Shown piece after piece: positions 59,441 through 64,000 of a stretch of 64,000 nucleotides of DNA. The stretch is from Triticum aestivum (taxonomy: Eukaryota > Streptophyta > Magnoliopsida > Poales > Poaceae): contig NC_057800.1 of assembly GCF_018294505.1 (NCBI RefSeq), positions 475,513,037 through 475,577,036 of the forward strand, in the 5' to 3' direction. Numbering within the stretch: the first letter of the stretch is position 1; the number at the start of each line of letters is the position of its first letter. A program made the position numbers and the translations under genes. The notes beneath the pieces were generated by a model. It saw nothing but the letters and a program-made list of their open reading frames with translations. It searched no databases and was not told where the DNA came from.

Positions 59441-60813
59441 AGGATCGGCTTTCGCAGCCCACCGAGTCTGCTACACCAACACCCCTTCGTCCTCAACGTC
59501 ATCAAGTGACATCTTTCAAGTTCACTTCCAGCTGGGAGCGCCCCCCAGGGCTGCATTATTCCCAGGCCGCATGGGTCCGTCCCTGCGGCATGTATCCCTT
59601 TTATTTCATGTTGTTAGCTTACCTTGTTGGGGGCGCCCCTCAGGCTGCATGATCCCCAAGTCGCTCGGGCCAGACCCAGTGACGTCCGCCTTCCCAGCAT
59701 CTATTTGAATGAATCCACTCCTTCGCGGCTAATGTGTTTGACCTAGCTGCCCGCTCAATTGACGCCAACTGACGGAACTACTCTCAAATGACACGACGCT
59801 TGCACATGGGTCCGTCCCTGCAACGCCAACAAACCTGAATGGCTGAGCTCTGGCCGCACCAGCCCCGCATGGCGCCCCCTCATCAAGCCTTCAGTGCCTC
59901 GTACCCCTCGGAAGCAACCAACGGCTGACTGTCAATTGTCATGGCAACCCCTCATTTTTCTATGATGGGTCTTCAGGATCTCCTGAAGGAGCTGCGTCAG
60001 GCGAGGCCCTTGCGGTGTCTCCTTCGCTCTCATCCGCGCGAACCGCTTGCACGTTAAAGGGGGGTGCCTGAGCATCGCGACTCAGGGCTCCTACTGGCTC
60101 TCCAGCCCTCACCCTCTGGCCTTGTCCACGGCATCACGACCTGGCATACCAGCGACGGCTGAGACTCGCTTGAGGGCCGGGACCCGAGGATGTAGAGCAG
60201 AAAGGGGAGCAAAGGCGAGAGGGGAGAGACACGCGAGGACCTCGTCGAGCAACCTCTTTCCTGCCCATGCACGGACCCGGCGACACACCAGAGAGCGACC
60301 CCTGATTCTCGAGATAAGTCACCACCCGGAAGCACCAGCTATCGTGGCACCACCCCCGCACCTAATGCAATCCTGTGTTAGCGACGCCGCTCTCCTTTCT
60401 CACCGAACGGCGGCTGCTTAAGCGCCAAAGGGGACCTCCTGAGCATCGCGACTCAGGGGCTCTTATCGGACTCCGGGTCGCTCACCTCCTGGCCTTGACC
60501 ACGGCATCGCGACCTGGCATACCAGCGACGGCTGAAGCCACCTTGGGACTGGGACCTGTCGGCGTAGAGCACCAAGCCCTCGTGAGGTTTGAAAGGGAGG
60601 ACCGAGCTAAGACGGAATGAGCAACTCGCACAGTTCTACGACAAGGGTTGTATTAACAAAACAGGATCACAGGCACCTTACAAGCCCCCACGGGACGCGT
60701 CTTTGATTCCTCGCAGGGAACAGATCCTAAAGGGACACTAACTACACGCGTCCCTGCAGAAGACGCCATCATCGATAGTGGGCCGTCCAGCACCAGTGCC
60801 AACCCCATCCAGA
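59441..60813. other. Non-coding spacer with two duplicated segments
   Basis: No credible ORF. A block beginning TGAGCATCGCGACTCAGGG and containing ACCTGGCATACCAGCGACGG occurs near 60068-60215 and again near 60435-60590, about 367 bases apart. Shorter repeats (GGGTCCGTCCCTGC near 59573 and 59807) occur further left. Confidence 0.7.
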
Positions 60814-61683
60814 TCAGAGTCGGCGGCGGCCTGACGAGCCCGCCCTGCTCCAGGAGCGGCGCCGGCTCGGGGGCTCGTAGCTGTCGTCGCTCGTCTCCGG
60901 AGTCGCGAAGAGCTCGCCGGAGTCGCTGGAACCTCCGACGCCTCCACCGCCTAAGGGGCCGCCAAGGGAGCGGTCGGTGGGCCCAGTCCTCGCTGCAGCA
61001 GGGTCCCGGTCACTTCTCCCGGGGTAGCACTCCAGCCGGCGCCCGTTCGCATCGAAGACCTTGAAGAACATCACCGAAGCACCGTCGTACTCCAAGTGGA
61101 TCGCGAAGGGGCCTCTTGTCCTGCAAACCCGGGCGATTTCGCTCCAGCCTCGAGTCATGAAGACCTCGCCCGGGGCAACGACCGCGACCTCTGCCTCGGT
61201 CGCGAGGGTGCTGTAGCCGGCGTGCTGCAGCCAAAGCTCCAGGGGCTCTCCCCACGGGACGATGGAGGCGAAGAAGGGAGGAAGGCGAATCCAAGACTGA
61301 GGAGGCATGGCGACGTGGAGCATGAGCTCTCGAGAGGAGCCCTCTGTGTGGACCCCAGGGGGGACGACCCACACCTTCGTGACCCGGCGGCGCCGCCCGT
61401 GGCGATCAGCATCAGCTCCTTCAGGGCCCTCGATGTGGGCATACAAGGGAAGCGGGAACCCCGGCGGTGCCCGCTCGCACCAAGGCCTAGGCACCACCTG
61501 ATGGGCCCCCTCGTCCGGGCCACGGAGGACGAGCCGTTTCTTCGGCGGGAGCGGGTCAGGCTCCTCTCGGGGAGCCTTTCCCTTCTCTGTCGTCGAGAAC
61601 CGGCGGATCGGAGCCATCGCAGCAAGATGGAGCAAGGACCGGGAAGAAGGAGAAGCAAGGAGGGATGGACTAGAAGGGCGCAC
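60814..61683 (-). CDS. Antisense ORF with B3-like DNA-binding domain in a gypsy 3' region
   Basis: An open minus-strand frame of 289 codons opposite to gag-pol. With the TATA box at 61693-61702 the more likely start is ATG 61617 (MAPIRRFSTTEKGKAPREE), giving 267 residues. Residues 25-105 (of the 289) are basic with PPKKRLVLRG and DRHGRRRRVTK, possible nuclear signals. Residues 132-220 follow the plant B3 fold pattern: WIRLPPFFASIV, LELWLQHAG, EVFMTRGWSEIARVC, GPFAIHLEYDGASVMFFKVF. The tail is Ser/Gly- and acid-rich. A change to the frame read at 60738-60947 would give a longer C-terminus, so the end may be shifted. Could be a captured host gene; the B3 call rests on pattern recognition only. 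Confidence 0.55.
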   Translation of the reverse strand: MRPSSPSLLASPSSRSLLHLAAMAPIRRFSTTEKGKAPREEPDPLPPKKRLVLRGPDEGAHQVVPRPWCERAPPGFPLPLYAHIEGPEGADADRHGRRRRVTKVWVVPPGVHTEGSSRELMLHVAMPPQSWIRLPPFFASIVPWGEPLELWLQHAGYSTLATEAEVAVVAPGEVFMTRGWSEIARVCRTRGPFAIHLEYDGASVMFFKVFDANGRRLECYPGRSDRDPAAARTGPTDRSLGGPLGGGGVGGSSDSGELFATPETSDDSYEPPSRRRSWSRAGSSGRRRL

Positions 61684-61692
61684 GATGTTCCG

Positions 61693-61702
61693 TACTTATA
61701 GC
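61693..61702 (-). promoter_or_regulatory. Candidate TATA box of the antisense B3-like gene
   Basis: Minus-strand GCTATAAGTA, 76 bases upstream of ATG 61617 and only 10 bases upstream of ATG 61683, which argues for the inner start. Confidence 0.5.
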
Positions 61703-61925
61703 CGGCGAAGGCCAACCGCTGACCTCCACGATCGCAGGTAATCATGACCCGCTTTGCATGCAGGGACTTGTCCAATCCGTGCAGTTGCCGAGGTGCCATG
61801 GGGAAGTGGAGACGCCCACGTCCAATCAACCGCCACGCGGCGCCCAAGGCCGCAGGCTATTAGGGTCCGCGGGGCTTCGCTCTTGCCCTTCTGCCTCCCT
61901 GCACGGCCAAGTCCGGGCGCGCCTT

Positions 61926-61940
61926 GGGCCCGGGGGCTAC
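61926..61940 (+). other. Polypurine tract of the deleted gypsy element
   Basis: GGGCCCGGGGGCTAC directly precedes the 3' LTR start TGTCGGCG. Confidence 0.75.
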
Positions 61941-62910
61941 TGTCGGCGTTTTGGGAACGAGGGTCCCCAGACTTGCCTGCCTACGGCCTGCGGCGTGGCT
62001 CAAAGGGGGGCCCAGCATGGCCCATCTTCACCAACACAGACCCAAGACCCTCGCGAGGGGCCAAGCCTCGCGGGGCGGACGATGCGGAGCTTCCTCGGGC
62101 ACAGCTTCACCAGGCTGGCTCGCGAGGAGGCAGAGAGACCAAGGCGGGGTACCTCACGAGGTGCCCGTGACACAAGCGATGACGGCCAAAGGCGCCAGGC
62201 AGGTGCCAGCCCGCGCAGTGTCCTCCTTTCCTCTTTGGTGCAAAGGGAGCAAGCGCAGCCGCAGAGTACCGAGGCGTCAGGCAAAGGTTGCCATTTCGGT
62301 GCAACAAGACCAATACCAGGAGGACTGCAAGACGGAGGTCATCGTGGAGCCCAAGACGGCGTCACCACCAGAGCTTTGCGCAGGCGAAGACTACTTTTGT
62401 CAGGATAACTAGTACTAGCTGTCCCCCTTCAAATTAGCCCGCCATTGTTGGCTCCCTTCCCGCTCGATATTTGGGAAGAGGACTAGGGCCTCTATAAATA
62501 GGACAAGCCCCCCCACGGGATCGGGGAGGAAAAAGAAAAGGAGAAGTAGGAGAAAGGAAAGAAGGAGAGAAAGGAGTGGAGATCAGAGAGAGAGAGAGAG
62601 AGAGAGAAGGGTGACTGAACTCCTCCCAGCAGTTCATCACCCCAGCCAAGAGCAGGCCCTCGTGAGGCTGTTCTTCCTCGTATTGTTCATCATCATCAGC
62701 CCAAGAGGCAATCCACCACACCACACACTGGAGTAGGGTATTACACCACAACGGTGGCCCGAACCAGTATAAACCCTGTGTCATTCGTGTTGTTCTTTCC
62801 ATAGCTTAGATCTTAGCGAGGCGGAGGGGTGCAGGTAGGCAGGAGGCGAAATCTCCATGCGCACCCCAGTGTTCGAACCTCAAGGGTCTACCGGAACCCG
62901 AAATCCGACA
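61941..62910 (+). repeat. 3' LTR of the deleted gypsy element
   Basis: Complete, 970 bases, TGTCGGCGTTTTGGG to AAATCCGACA. TATA box CTATAAATA at 62492-62500. The flank AGTCA (62911-62915) would be the target copy, but the left partner is lost with the LTR end. Confidence 0.9.
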
Positions 62911-64000
62911 AGTCATGTGCGTCATTTGCGGGACGAAGGAGGCCAGCATGCCCGCCGAAGTGCTGGCGAAAATGGCACACAGGCGCCGGGCCGTGACAGA
63001 GCTCCTTCTAATGTGGTTAAAAGTCGAAGCGCGCCACGGTCCATGCAGCTTTCTCCGCCACCCACGCCAGCAGAAGCTTTGGCACGCGCGCAGCTACTCC
63101 TCGACTTCCCTCCTGCTGTGGAGAAGCTCGACGAGTGGAGAGCCACTATCCGGAGCCTCGTCAGCGTCGCCAACAAAGACGAGCCATGGTCGGCGGGGCC
63201 CTCAGGCCGACGCTCCATCGAACCACTGCACGCCAGCGGTGGAGGGGCCGGAGGCGCCGCAGCCACGGTGCACTCTCCTCCTCCATGCCAGCCACCGCGG
63301 ATGTCGGTCCATCGTGATGACGCTTGTGATAACATTTCCATAGCGTCGTCCGACCCACGGACCCACCACGACCAACACCAGGTTCTTTGGGAGCGAGCCC
63401 ATGAAGACGCTCGAACCACCATGGAGCGCCGACGTGATACACGCCACCAGTCAGATAGGCGCGCGGGGCCCGCCATGGACCGCCCAGCGCCGGGAGGCTC
63501 CGGCGGCCTACCTTACGAGGTGGGTTCCCCGCCTTTACCCGTGAGCTGCGGCAGTTCCAGTGGTCGTCCCACCGCACGTTCAAGCCTGATGTCGGCGAGA
63601 AGTACAATGGCAAGACTCACCCGCCGGAGTTCCTTAGCATCTACACCGGTGCGATGCAAGCCACTGGGGCTCGCGACGATAAGGTGCTTGACAATTACTT
63701 CCCGCTGGCTCTGAAACCCAATGTCATGTCTTGGTTGATGCACTTGCCGGTGGATTCCATTTCTTCTTGGTCGGGCCTGTGTCATGAGTTTATTGGTGCC
63801 TTCACTGCAGGCCACCAAGCTCATGGCCAGGCGAGTGATTTGCATATCATTCCCCACAAGGAAGGTGAAAACCTGCGCAAGTACATACAGAGGTTCAGCC
63901 GAGTGCAATACAACATCCCGGATGTTCACCCTGCCGCCGTGATCAGCGCATTCCATCAGAATGTGCGCAACCGCAAGATGCATGAAGAGCTGGCAATGAA
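62911..64000 (+). pseudogene. gag: gag of a further Ty3/gypsy element (runs off the window)
   Basis: From ATG 63043 (MQLSPPPTPAEALARAQ) the frame runs to about 63,520, then a one-base shift moves it to the frame that continues to the window end. That second part has the gag core: HRTFKPDVGEKYNGKTHPPE, FPLALKPNVMSWLMHLP and ENLRKYIQRFSRVQYNIPD, related to the core of 57150-57600. The upstream part is Ser/Arg/Gly-rich. The deleted gypsy element inserted just upstream of it (62910). Protease and polymerase, if any, lie beyond the window. Confidence 0.8.

Larger units (their letters stand above)
55504..62910 (+). mobile_element. Internally deleted Ty3/gypsy element with an antisense B3-like ORF
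   Basis: Left LTR truncated (55504-56352), right LTR complete (61941-62910). PBS-like site after the left LTR, PPT GCCCGGGGGCTAC before the right LTR. It encodes an intact gag-protease, a collapsed RT remnant without YVDD, no RNase H or integrase, then a repeat-bearing spacer and an antisense ORF. It would depend on another element for copying and insertion. The left LTR lacks about 138 bases that are present at 61941-62078. GC content is clearly higher than in the rest of the window. Family not identified. Confidence 0.85.

Overview
The window is intergenic DNA from a large grass genome, almost certainly a Triticeae species (wheat, Aegilops, barley or rye). I infer this from recognised Triticeae repeat signatures: BARE1/WIS/Angela LTR ends, a Fatima-like Ty3/gypsy LTR, Sabrina/WHAM-like non-autonomous LTR elements, a Maximus-like (Sirevirus) Ty1/copia element and a CACTA transposon. 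I see no host gene, tRNA, rRNA or CRISPR array. A 199-base run of N (38401-38599) shows this is an assembled draft. Family names are from memory of LTR ends and are less certain than the structural calls.

Layout, left to right. 1-61: end of a BARE1/WIS/Angela LTR. 62-7307: minus-strand Sabrina/WHAM-like element with a broken gag-protease. 7308-9383 and 19388-20907: two halves of a large minus-strand LTR split by a complete Fatima-like gypsy element (9384-19387, TSD GCCCC on both sides). That element carries gag, protease, RT, RNase H and integrase, plus a six-exon gene on the opposite strand. 20908-22267: remnant of another Sabrina/WHAM-like internal region. 22268-24299: part of another minus-strand LTR. 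24300-40269 is a nest: a LINE endonuclease fragment (24300-24328 and 39843-40269) split by an Angela-type solo LTR (24329-39842). That LTR is itself split by a complete Sabrina/WHAM-like element (24528-32437, TSD CACCT) and by a long solo LTR (33687-39542, TSD AAAAC), and the solo LTR holds a CACTA element (37453-39225). 40270-44853: second, decayed Fatima-like element, cut in its integrase by a Maximus-like copia element (44854-55503). The copia element has long gag, pol, palindrome clusters and an env-like/plant transposon protein ORF. Its 3' end is lost against a gypsy element (55504-62910) that has an intact 823-codon gag-protease, a collapsed RT and an antisense ORF resembling a B3 DNA-binding domain. 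62911-64000: gag of a further gypsy element.

The coding content is therefore retroelement machinery: capsid and protease (gag-pro), reverse transcription (RT/RNase H) and integration (IN). Three elements are non-autonomous or internally deleted and would need these functions in trans. The most unusual material is the two antisense genes in gypsy 3' regions, the GCGGTA-N-TACCGC palindrome clusters of the copia element, whose centre base is mostly G in the LTR and mostly C in the internal region, and the apparent module exchange between the two Sabrina/WHAM-like elements.
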